The notes under the pieces were generated by a model, which was not told the origin of the DNA, searched no databases, and was given only the letters and a program-made list of their open reading frames with translations. A program made the translations under genes and the position numbers. 64,000 nt of DNA. Origin: Pseudopedobacter saltans DSM 12145 (GTDB taxonomy: Bacteria; Bacteroidota; Bacteroidia; Sphingobacteriales; Sphingobacteriaceae). Where the stretch lies: NCBI RefSeq assembly GCF_000190735.1, contig NC_015177.1:62001-126000 (forward strand). The letters are read 5' to 3'. Below are positions 1 through 7,955 of this stretch, piece after piece (the first letter of the stretch is position 1; the number at the start of each line of letters is the position of its first letter).

Positions 1-235
1 AAAGTCATTTGTTTTAGGAGTAGGATTTAGGCAACGTGTTGAAGAGCGAAATTCATTTATGGGAGCCGATGAAAAAAGTATATCACAATCCATTTTAAGA
101 GCCAATATGTCTTATCAACTGAATAATGTTAAGAATAATATGAGGATAGGTTACTGTTATAACTTTAACGCGGCTAAAAGTGGTGTTAAAGTAGGAAGTC
201 ATGATATTTCGCTTTCTTTTAGTATGCCTCATTAG
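1..235 (+). CDS. C-terminal fragment of a PorP/SprF-family type IX secretion protein (cut by window edge)
   Basis: Only the last 77 codons are present; the gene begins left of the window. The reading frame is open from base 2 to the TAG at 233-235. The tail has an arginine-glycine-tyrosine strand (MRIGYCYNFN), a short loop, then GSHDISLSFSM. This matches the way PorP/SprF proteins end: RIGYAYDF, a loop, then GSHEI followed by a final outer-membrane beta strand. In Bacteroidota such proteins are outer-membrane components or partners of the T9SS and often accompany large adhesins. The assignment rests on the C-terminal strand pattern alone. A strong hairpin follows 58 bases downstream, so this is probably the last gene of its unit. 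Confidence 0.6.
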   Translation, partial: KSFVLGVGFRQRVEERNSFMGADEKSISQSILRANMSYQLNNVKNNMRIGYCYNFNAAKSGVKVGSHDISLSFSMPH

Positions 236-293
236 AGCTGAGAATTTTTCATTGAATCCGAAAATATCGGTGATTCTTTGCGAACACTTATGG

Positions 294-320
294 TTTCAAG
301 GCGAATTATTCGCCTTGAAA
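294..320 (+). terminator. Hairpin terminator after the PorP/SprF-like gene
   Basis: Perfect 12-bp stem (TTTCAAGGCGAA / TTCGCCTTGAAA) with a 3-base loop, followed by a T-rich stretch. It lies 58 bases after the stop codon. Confidence 0.65.
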
Positions 321-337
321 TTATTTCCACAATAAAA

Positions 338-490
338 TTAAAACCTATACTCCTTAGTCATATCACTTTCAATATCTAAACATATTGTCTTCTCAGATGT
401 GATAATAAGTGCCAATTCTTTTAATCTTTCTTTTATCTCTTTTACAGTTCCAATAACCAAAGGGAATGATAATGTCTTAGGTAAAGATAT
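338..490 (-). pseudogene. Possible gene remnant, unidentified
   Basis: On the minus strand a 50-codon open frame ends with TAA at 338-340 and reads like a protein C-terminus: an amphipathic stretch (VKEIKERLKELALI) followed by TSEKTICLDIESDMTKEYRF. There is no start codon. A TGA (491-493) closes the frame upstream, and neighbouring frames are also briefly open, as in a decayed gene. No family recognised. Bases 541-654 contain no further gene; they are AT-rich leader DNA for the hexosaminidase gene. Confidence 0.3.
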
Positions 491-654
491 TCAGTATTTC
501 GATCCAGGAATTTAACTTTTAAATCATAGTAGTAGTATCTTTTAGAAAAACATCTAAAGGAAAAGTATTTTATGCAGAAATATTTAAGATATTCATGGAT
601 CCTAAATGTGTATTAAAGTGTCTTATGTATATAAACTCTTTTTAAATTTTTACA

Positions 655-3135
655 ATGAGATATAAATTATTAGTAATCGTCTTACTTTTTTGCAGCTTAA
701 GAGGGATGTCTGATGCTATTCATGAAATTATAGAAGTCAAATGGGATTTAATAGATACGGAAACAGGTAAGGCAAACCCGGTGTCGAGGTTGACAATTAT
801 AAATCCTACAGATAAGCCTATTTCCTGCAACGACTGGAGTATCTGGTTTAATTACATGAGAAGAATAGACCCGCTTTCTGTAGATAAAAGGTTTAGCATT
901 ACTCATAAAAATGGCGACCTGTATCGTTTGGGATTTGAAGAAGCAAACCTTTTTATTCCTGCCAAAGGAAAACTGGAGATAAACTATGTTACTAAAGGGC
1001 TGGTACCAAATTTTACAGATGTGCCCTCTGGACTATATGTTTTGAATGAGAAAACAAATGAGACCAATAATATTAGAAACTATGATATAAATACGGATGT
1101 ATTTACTCCAGCTCAGCAGAAAATAAAATTGGCAGCGCAATATGACATTAATAATAAAAATCTGGGTGGCGAAAAGCAATTGATTATTCCAACGCCGCAA
1201 ACACTCCAATTAAAAACAGGAAAGGGATTTGTTTTGTCAGGTTCTACTTCTCTAATATTTCAACCCCAGTTTGAGAAGGAAGCAGGTAGGATAAAGGAAT
1301 TCTTTAAATCTACTTTGGGTATCGATTTGAGTCCTGTTAAAAATAATGGAAGTGTTGTGAGTTTTGTTTTAGACAAAAATTTAGGCGCCGAATCTTACAA
1401 AATAGAAATACAAAGCAATAAATTGGAAATTAAAGCTTCCGGTACAGCCGGAGCTTTTTATGCTATTCAGAGTATAAAATCTTTGATTTCTGCAAATCAA
1501 TGGAAAAAATCATCGTCAGTAGTGCTGCCTGAACTTAGCATTAATGATAGCCCAAGATTTGGATACAGAGGAGTTTCGATAGATGTGGCGAGAAACTTCC
1601 ACGATAAGTCGGCTATTTTTAGAATTATTGATGCAATGGCGATGTACAAACTGAATAAATTGCACATGCATTTGATTGATGATGAAGGTTGGAGGTTGGA
1701 AATAAAGTCTATTCCAGAACTAACGGAAGTTGGTAGCAGGAGATCGGCGGGTTATTCCACCGGTTTAAGTCTGCAGCCTTCTTATGGTTCGGGAGCAATT
1801 GCTTCAAAAAATCAATATTATACGGAAGAGGATTTTATTGAGATACTTAGGTATGCAAAAGAGAATCATATAGAAGTGGTAACAGAAATAGAAACACCTG
1901 GGCATTCCAGAGCAGCAATTAAGTCTATGCAGGCCAGGTATCAAAAATATCTGGCGTTGGGGAATATTGCAGAAGCCGAGCGTTATTTATTAAATGATCC
2001 GTTGGATTTATCTATCTACAGTTCTGCACAATATTGGAGCGATAATGTAATGAACGTAGGCATGCCATCTACTTATCGATTCATCTCCACCGTTATCGAT
2101 GAGGTAAAGTTAATGTACAAGAAGGCCGGTTTAGAGATGAAGCAAATTCATTTGGGAGGCGATGAAGTCCCGCGTGGGTCGTGGGAGAAATCTCCTAAAA
2201 TTAAATCTCTTATGGATAGCTTGAAAATGACCTCTGTTTACGAAGTATGGCCTTATTATATTAGCAGGATATCGGATTTATGCAAAGAGAAAGGTTTGAC
2301 TTTAGCCGGATGGGAAGAAATGGGAATGAAGAACGACGGGAAGGGAATGAAAGTTAATCCGGCTCTGGCGAACAGAGGTATCAGACTAGACGTGTGGAAT
2401 AATATTGTTGGAGGAGGGCAGGAAGATCTCGCTTACAAACTTGCCAATGCCGGGTATCCAGTGGTTTATACCAGTGCAAGTAACCTTTATTTTGACTTAG
2501 CGTGGAGAAATGTTTTTGATGAACCGGGACATACCTGGGCAGGGTTTATCGATTTGTACAAGGCTTACTCGTTTTTACCAACTAATTTTTTCCTTAATAT
2601 AACAGAGGATAGTAAAGGGAAGAAAGTAACATCGGCTCTTTTTGAAAAGAAAGAGAGATTGACTGCAAAGGGAAAGCAGAATATAATAGGTATTAAATCT
2701 GGCGCTTGGTCTGAGAAGATTTTAACGACCGACCGACAGGAATATATGTTGTATCCGAGAATGTTAGCATTAGCAGAACGGGCCTGGGCTAAGGAAACTA
2801 TTTGGGAGAAAAATAATACGTTTGATAAGTCTGCTTTCGATAAAGATTATAAAAACTTTGTAGCGAAGGTAGGAGAGGATGAGCTGGGAAAACTTAATGT
2901 AATTAACGGAGGATATCATTATCGTTTGCCTGCAATTGGAATAAAAGAAGCTGCTGGCAAGTTATTACTAAATGTTGAATATCCGGGGTTTGATATTTTT
3001 TATACCGATAACGGAGAAGAACCCGGTTTAAGATCTGAAAAGGTTGGGCAGTCTGTAGCGTACGATGCTAAAAAGACTTATAAATTCAGAGTAATAACCG
3101 CTGAAGGTAGGATGGGAGAAGTTGTGACTTTGTAG
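655..3135 (+). CDS. Glycoside hydrolase family 20 beta-N-acetylhexosaminidase
   Basis: Predicted secreted exo-hexosaminidase that removes terminal beta-linked GlcNAc or GalNAc. Domains in order: signal peptide (about 1-21), an N-terminal carbohydrate-binding-type domain (CHB_HEX, about 25-160), the GH20 alpha/beta N-domain (about 175-300), the (beta/alpha)8 catalytic barrel opening with SPRFGYRGVSIDVARNFH and containing KLHMHLIDDEGWRLE, and a C-terminal beta domain (about 745-826). The catalytic Asp-Glu pair of the H-x-GGDE motif is D503-E504 in IHLGGDEVPRG. Length fits bacterial four-domain chitobiase-type enzymes. It stands alone, with no operon partner in the same direction. It could process hexosamines released by the glycosaminoglycan locus at 15-28 kb, but nothing in the sequence links them. 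Family assignment is secure; substrate is not. Confidence 0.93.
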   Translation: MRYKLLVIVLLFCSLRGMSDAIHEIIEVKWDLIDTETGKANPVSRLTIINPTDKPISCNDWSIWFNYMRRIDPLSVDKRFSITHKNGDLYRLGFEEANLFIPAKGKLEINYVTKGLVPNFTDVPSGLYVLNEKTNETNNIRNYDINTDVFTPAQQKIKLAAQYDINNKNLGGEKQLIIPTPQTLQLKTGKGFVLSGSTSLIFQPQFEKEAGRIKEFFKSTLGIDLSPVKNNGSVVSFVLDKNLGAESYKIEIQSNKLEIKASGTAGAFYAIQSIKSLISANQWKKSSSVVLPELSINDSPRFGYRGVSIDVARNFHDKSAIFRIIDAMAMYKLNKLHMHLIDDEGWRLEIKSIPELTEVGSRRSAGYSTGLSLQPSYGSGAIASKNQYYTEEDFIEILRYAKENHIEVVTEIETPGHSRAAIKSMQARYQKYLALGNIAEAERYLLNDPLDLSIYSSAQYWSDNVMNVGMPSTYRFISTVIDEVKLMYKKAGLEMKQIHLGGDEVPRGSWEKSPKIKSLMDSLKMTSVYEVWPYYISRISDLCKEKGLTLAGWEEMGMKNDGKGMKVNPALANRGIRLDVWNNIVGGGQEDLAYKLANAGYPVVYTSASNLYFDLAWRNVFDEPGHTWAGFIDLYKAYSFLPTNFFLNITEDSKGKKVTSALFEKKERLTAKGKQNIIGIKSGAWSEKILTTDRQEYMLYPRMLALAERAWAKETIWEKNNTFDKSAFDKDYKNFVAKVGEDELGKLNVINGGYHYRLPAIGIKEAAGKLLLNVEYPGFDIFYTDNGEEPGLRSEKVGQSVAYDAKKTYKFRVITAEGRMGEVVTL

Positions 3136-3403
3136 AAAGCCCATTCAGCGTAATCGGTTTTCTAATAGGAAAGGGCACAACCGGTGACTTGGTTTTATAA
3201 AGGAATGGTATTGGACGATTGATCGTCTAAAAACTGATATTTAGAATAACATATTCTAATGTAGACTGTCTTATAAAACAACGACACAATTTATTAAACA
3301 CTCCTGGATTACTTTATTCCTAAATGTTCGAGATTCTTCCGAGACAAAGGGCATTCTGATTCGAGACAGATTTGGGTCTGTTTCGAATTTTCTTTGAGAT
3401 TTC

Positions 3404-3485
3404 TTCGACAGTTGTTCGACAAAACAGTAGTTTTCTTCGGGTGCGCTTCGACAAGTCTTCGACAAAAAGGGGTATTTCTTCGACA
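3404..3485. repeat. Cluster of TTCGACA heptamers in a 590-bp gene-free stretch
   Basis: The interval 3136-3727 has no convincing gene. Inside it the heptamer TTCGACA occurs five times in 82 bases (3404, 3415, 3447, 3458, 3479), with near copies TTCGAGA and TTCGGCA alongside. Short minus-strand open frames across it are products of this repetitiveness and lack coding character. Upstream are two small palindromes near 3215 and 3241. Confidence 0.5.
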
Positions 3486-3665
3486 AAGCTTCGGCAACAG
3501 CCGAATCCGACTACAAGAAATATCGAAGAATGAGGCTAAAACTGCCGAATCTGTCTCGGACTAATATGTGCTTTGTCTTCTAAACATCTGGAAGCAGAAT
3601 CGACCATCGTATAGGTTTATAGAAAATTGGTAAGTGTAATCTTTAGTGTGGGCAGGAATCGATAA

Positions 3666-3710
3666 AAAACAAAACAGGAGATATAGCGCATATATCTCCT
3701 GTTTTGTTTT
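3666..3710 (-). terminator. purH terminator (20-bp perfect stem)
   Basis: Two perfectly complementary 20-base arms (3666-3685 and 3691-3710) around a 5-base loop GCGCA. The arms end in A/T runs, so on the minus strand the stem finishes in a U tract. It lies 17 bases beyond the purH stop codon. Confidence 0.9.
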
Positions 3711-3727
3711 ATTCAGTTATTGGCTGA

Positions 3728-5257
3728 TTAATGTTTAAAGTGTCTAACTCCGGTAGTCACCATTGCTAAACCTTTTTCATTAGCCTTGTCAATAGAATCC
3801 TGGTCTTTAATAGAGCCACCCGGTTGTAAAACCGCAGTAATTCCTGCTTCAGCAGCTAATTCAACACAATCAGGGAAAGGGAAGAAAGCATCAGATGCCA
3901 TAACAGAACCTTTTAAATCAAAACCAAAAGACTCTGCTTTAATAACCGCTTGTTTTAACGCGTCAACTCTGGAAGTCTGTCCAACACCGCTAGCAATCAA
4001 TGTATCGTTTTTAGCGAAAACAATGGTATTAGATTTAGTGTGTTTAACTACTTTATTCGCAAAGAATAAGTCTTTTAATTCTTGTGCTGTTGGTTGTTTC
4101 TCTGTAACCGTAGTCATTTGTTCCGGGCCTTCGCAAGTATTGTCTTTGTCTTGCTCTATAACGCCGTTTAATAAAGTTTTGAATAATCTTTTAGGAAGCT
4201 CAATATCTTTTCTTCTTAAAATGATTCTGTTTTTCTTGGTGGTGATAATAGCTTCAGCTTCTTTACTATAAGAAGGAGCGATTAAAACCTCGAAGAATAA
4301 TTTATTGATTTCTGTAGCTGTAGCTTCGTCTACTTCGCCATTGCAAATGATTACACCACCAAAAGCAGAAACCGGGTCACAAGCCAGGGCATCGTTCCAT
4401 GCCTCAAACAAATTAGTTCTGCTGGCAACACCACAAGCATTGGTATGCTTTAGGATAGCAAAAGTAGGTTCTGTAAATTCATCTATTAATGCTACTGCTG
4501 CATCAACATCCACTAAATTATTATAAGAAAGCTCTTTTCCATTCAATTTATCGAACATGGCGTCTAAATCACCATAGAAAAAGCCTTTTTGATGAGGGTT
4601 TTCTCCGTAACGTAAAACAGAAGCTTTTTGCTCGCTTTGTTTAAATACATTTAATGTATCATCACCTTGATTGAACCAGTTGAAGATTGCTGTATCGTAA
4701 TGCGAAGAAACGTTAAATGCGTTTCTTGCAAACGCTCTGCGTTGCTCTAAAGATGTAGATCCGTTTTGCGCTTCTAACATATTGTTTAATGTAGAATAAT
4801 CATCTTTAGAAGCTATAATTACAACATCTTTGTGGTTTTTTGCAGCCGCTCTGATTAAAGAAATTCCACCAATATCGATTTTCTCGATAATAGCTTGTTC
4901 CTCTGCACCAGACCTAACCGTTTCCTCAAAAGGATAAAGATCAACAATAACTAAATCTATTTCTGGAATTTCATATTGAGCGATTTGCTCCTGATCACCT
5001 GTGTTATCTCTTCTGTTTAGAATTCCACCAAAAACTTTTGGATGCAAAGTTTTTACCCTTCCACCTAAAATAGATGGGTAAGAAGTTAAATCTTCAACCG
5101 GAATTACATCAACCCCTAGGTTTTTAATGAAGGTTTCGGTTCCGCCAGTAGAGTAAATATTTACTCCCAGCTTTTGAAGTTGAAGAATAAGTGGTTCTAA
5201 ATTGTCTTTGTAAAAGACTGAAATTAAAGCGTTTTTAATCTTTACAGGATGATTCAT
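3728..5257 (-). CDS. purH: Bifunctional AICAR formyltransferase / IMP cyclohydrolase PurH
   Basis: Catalyses the last two steps of purine synthesis, AICAR to FAICAR (10-formyl-THF dependent) and FAICAR to IMP, in the cytoplasm. The N-terminal MGS-like cyclohydrolase domain runs from VKIKNALISVFYKDNLEPL to about residue 190 and carries STGGT and GGRVKTLHPKVFGG. The AICARFT domain follows, with LRYGENPHQ, the KHTNACGVA signature and the C-terminal ending TTGVRHFKH. Start chosen at the ATG at 5257 (MNHPVKIKN, 509 aa). A longer in-frame TTG start at 5281 overlaps the promoter -7 box (5279-5286), so it cannot be within the transcript. Single-gene unit with a strong terminator. Bacteroidota-type PurH is of this length. 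Confidence 0.97.
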   Translation of the reverse strand: MNHPVKIKNALISVFYKDNLEPLILQLQKLGVNIYSTGGTETFIKNLGVDVIPVEDLTSYPSILGGRVKTLHPKVFGGILNRRDNTGDQEQIAQYEIPEIDLVIVDLYPFEETVRSGAEEQAIIEKIDIGGISLIRAAAKNHKDVVIIASKDDYSTLNNMLEAQNGSTSLEQRRAFARNAFNVSSHYDTAIFNWFNQGDDTLNVFKQSEQKASVLRYGENPHQKGFFYGDLDAMFDKLNGKELSYNNLVDVDAAVALIDEFTEPTFAILKHTNACGVASRTNLFEAWNDALACDPVSAFGGVIICNGEVDEATATEINKLFFEVLIAPSYSKEAEAIITTKKNRIILRRKDIELPKRLFKTLLNGVIEQDKDNTCEGPEQMTTVTEKQPTAQELKDLFFANKVVKHTKSNTIVFAKNDTLIASGVGQTSRVDALKQAVIKAESFGFDLKGSVMASDAFFPFPDCVELAAEAGITAVLQPGGSIKDQDSIDKANEKGLAMVTTGVRHFKH

Positions 5258-5278
5258 TGATGTGAAATTTGAAAGGTG

Positions 5279-5286
5279 CAAAGATA
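5279..5286 (-). promoter_or_regulatory. Promoter -7 element of purH
   Basis: TATCTTTG on the minus strand matches the Bacteroidota -7 consensus TAnnTTTG, 21 bases before the ATG at 5257. No clear TTTG -33 box was seen. It fixes the purH start at the downstream ATG. Confidence 0.6.
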
Positions 5287-5438
5287 AGGTTTTTTAAAAA
5301 GAATTCTGTCTAATTTATTGAAAATTAGGAGAAGTGATAGATCAACTTCTTTTCAATACTAAGGGATGTGCCGATAGTGCTCAAATTTAACTATTAAAAA
5401 GAGGTTTTAGTAAATCTTTCTAGCTGCTTTTAAGAAGC

Positions 5439-5777
5439 TTAATCCGGAAGATTCTCAGAATCCTTTTTCGTTTTAGAAAGCTCCTTTACCAGGATATAAC
5501 GAATCGAAGACGCATCTGCCGGAGGGTTAGCGATATTCTCTTTTTTAATAATTAGTTCGTATTCATATCCCGGCTCGTAGTTGAATCCCTGGATATTATC
5601 ATATAAATAAGTCCAGTTTTCGTCTTTGTTTTCTTTTACCAATAAGCATTTCTGCGGACCAGCGCCAACGCAATCAACTTGTTTTGAAGCGACGTAAAGA
5701 TTGGGATTACTTTTGCAAGCCATAGTTAGAACTGCAAAAATGACAATTACTATTGATAGATATTTTACTTTATTCAT
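5439..5777 (-). CDS. DUF4377-type lipoprotein
   Basis: 112-aa predicted lipoprotein. The start MNKVKYLSIVIVIFAVLTMAC gives a lipobox with Cys21; an upstream in-frame extension lacks signal character. The mature part contains V-D-C-V-G-x-GPQKCLLVKE, a W-T-Y-L-Y-D-N-I-x-G-F segment, YEPGYEYEL and ASSIRYILVKELSK, the conserved run of DUF4377 (often found next to META/heat-shock HslJ-like domains). Function of DUF4377 is unknown; location is the cell envelope. Stands alone between purH and the divergent DUF3857 pair. Confidence 0.75.
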   Translation of the reverse strand: MNKVKYLSIVIVIFAVLTMACKSNPNLYVASKQVDCVGAGPQKCLLVKENKDENWTYLYDNIQGFNYEPGYEYELIIKKENIANPPADASSIRYILVKELSKTKKDSENLPD

Positions 5778-5969
5778 GACTAAGCTGTTTTTCTTTGTTA
5801 CTAGATAACTGTTTACTAACAACGAAAGCCGAAAAAGGTTCTATGGGAAGGTTGCCAGTAAAGAAATTCGTTAAATTCTTATGTTGTAATATCTTTTTTT
5901 TAATTTAAATGTTTTGTTTTTCTTTTAAATTGTTAAATATTTGTTTTTAAATTTTCATTTGTTAATGGT

Positions 5970-7955
5970 ATGAAGAAAATAGTTGCTTTAATAAACCTTT
6001 TGCTGTTTTTTCTAAGTTCTTTTGCTCAGAGAACGGAATATAAGTTTGGATTATTAGACAGAGAGCATTTAGATATGAAGGTTTATTCCCCAGATTCTTC
6101 TGCAAATTCTTTTGTAATAAGTGAATATGGCTATTCATTTATTTCAGAAGGGGAAGGACAAGGTCTAATTTTTGAATACTATGTGAAAATCAAAATACTC
6201 AATGATAAGGGAATTAATGAGGCAAATATCTCTATACCCTTAAGAAAGCAGGATTCAAATTACTTTGAGAAGATTTACGACATAAGAGCAGTGTCTCATA
6301 CGCTGGATGAAAATAATACATACCGTAAGACGGAGTTAGACCGGAAAAATATCTATACAGAGAAAAAGAATAACTATTTAGACGTTGTAAAGTTTGCTAT
6401 TCCTAATGTGAAGGTTGGTACCATAATAGAATATTGCTACAAGGTAGACAGCCCTTTTATTTACAATTTTAAAAAGTGGAATTTTCAATCAACAATTCCA
6501 AAAAAGGAAAGTGTGTATTGGGCGAAAATACCGGGAAACTATAACTATAATATTTCCCTTAAAGGGTTTTATAAGTTGTCGGACTCAAAATCAGAATTGG
6601 TAAAAGATTGCTTTAAAGTTGGCGGTGGTGTTGCGGATTGTGGTTTGTATAAATATGAAATGAAAAATATTCCAGCTTTCATAGAAGAGGAATATATGAC
6701 AAGTGGAGAGAATTATCTTTCATCTGTCAATTTCGAGCTTATAGAAATTAAATATTTTAATGGCACCACAAAAAAGTTTACGAAAACATGGCAAGACATT
6801 TATAACGAGCTAAAGTCTAATGATGATTTTGGATTGCAGATCAAACGAAATTCTGATTTATTTAAAAACGAGCTGAAGCCAATAATAGAAACGGAAACTG
6901 ACAAAGAAATTGTTGCAAGGAAAGTTTATGATATTGTTAAGAATTGGTATAAATGGAATAATTATTATGGGAAATATGCCGATTTAGGCTTAAAAAAGGC
7001 ATATGAATCCCGGATCGGTAATATAGGAGATATCAATCTCGCTTTGATTGGAGCTTTACAATACGCAAAAGTAGATACTGAGCCGGTACTTGTATCTACC
7101 AGAGATAATGGACTACCCACCAGGCTTTTTCCGGTAATGAGCGACTTTAATTATGTGATTGCCAAGGTTAATGTTAATGACAAATCTTATTTGCTGGATG
7201 CTTCGGATAAAGAACTTGATTTTGGAATGCTACCGTACCGTTGTTTAAACGATCAGGCGAGAGCAATTGGTAAAGATTCTTGTTATTGGGTAAGTTTAAA
7301 ACCAACTGAAAAATTTAAAAAATGGGAATATATGAATCTGGAGCTGGACTCTACAGGTTTAATAAAGGGACAAGTTGTTAAAAGATATTACGGTTATGAT
7401 GCCTTGAGTAAGCGAAAGCTAATTAAAACCTATGCCTCTGAAAATAAATATATAGATGAATTAAGACAGAAAACACCAGGTATAAAAATATTAGATTTCA
7501 AAATCAGTAATTTAGATTCTCTCGCGGCTCCACTTGTAGAAGAATTGAATATTGAAATAGATGCTTTTGATAATCTCCATGGAGATAAATTGTCTATAAA
7601 TCCGTTCTTTATGGGACATATGAAGGAGAACCCATTTAAACTGGATGAAAGAATATATCCTGTTGATTTTGGAGCGAAAACAGAATCTAACACTGTTTTA
7701 AACTTGAAGATTCCTAGCAATTTTAAACTGGATTATGCTTCGCCTGCTGTTGCTTTACAATTACCCAAAGGAAGTGGACATTATATTTGTCAGGTTGAGA
7801 TGAGGAACGATAACATAATTAGTATGTACGAAAAGGTAGTTATAGATAAACCTATTTATTTTAGTGATGAGTATCAATACCTAAAAGAACTCTACAATAA
7901 AATTGTCCAGGTGAATAAAACCGAACTAATAATTTCTAAAACAGCAGCCAAATGA
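5970..7955 (+). CDS. DUF3857/transglutaminase-like protein, catalytic Cys replaced
   Basis: 661 aa with a signal peptide (about 1-19, cleaved near SSFAQ). Layout: N-terminal DUF3857 beta domain (about 45-240), a transglutaminase-like core (about 300-420), and a C-terminal DUF3858-type beta domain. In active relatives the core has G-D-C-x; here the aligned stretch is RIGNIGDINLALIGAL, with Ile355 where the nucleophilic Cys should be. The later His/Asp segment (SDFNYVIAKV then YLLDASDKEL) is still recognisable. Probably a non-catalytic, exported scaffold or binding protein. Its stop overlaps the start of the next gene (ATGA), so the two are translationally coupled and may act as an inactive/active pair. 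Confidence 0.82.
   Translation: MKKIVALINLLLFFLSSFAQRTEYKFGLLDREHLDMKVYSPDSSANSFVISEYGYSFISEGEGQGLIFEYYVKIKILNDKGINEANISIPLRKQDSNYFEKIYDIRAVSHTLDENNTYRKTELDRKNIYTEKKNNYLDVVKFAIPNVKVGTIIEYCYKVDSPFIYNFKKWNFQSTIPKKESVYWAKIPGNYNYNISLKGFYKLSDSKSELVKDCFKVGGGVADCGLYKYEMKNIPAFIEEEYMTSGENYLSSVNFELIEIKYFNGTTKKFTKTWQDIYNELKSNDDFGLQIKRNSDLFKNELKPIIETETDKEIVARKVYDIVKNWYKWNNYYGKYADLGLKKAYESRIGNIGDINLALIGALQYAKVDTEPVLVSTRDNGLPTRLFPVMSDFNYVIAKVNVNDKSYLLDASDKELDFGMLPYRCLNDQARAIGKDSCYWVSLKPTEKFKKWEYMNLELDSTGLIKGQVVKRYYGYDALSKRKLIKTYASENKYIDELRQKTPGIKILDFKISNLDSLAAPLVEELNIEIDAFDNLHGDKLSINPFFMGHMKENPFKLDERIYPVDFGAKTESNTVLNLKIPSNFKLDYASPAVALQLPKGSGHYICQVEMRNDNIISMYEKVVIDKPIYFSDEYQYLKELYNKIVQVNKTELIISKTAAK

Noticed and set aside
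3271-3497. Two overlapping minus-strand frames in the TTCGACA interval
   Set aside because: Periodic repeats generate the open frames; no ribosome site, no domain, no codon-like pattern.
3786-4271. Plus-strand open frame of 161 codons inside purH
   Set aside because: Antisense shadow of a well-supported conserved gene; Ser/Leu-rich translation without motifs.
5258-5281. In-frame TTG upstream start for purH
   Set aside because: It overlaps the TATCTTTG -7 element and gives an N-terminus absent from the family; the ATG at 5257 is used.
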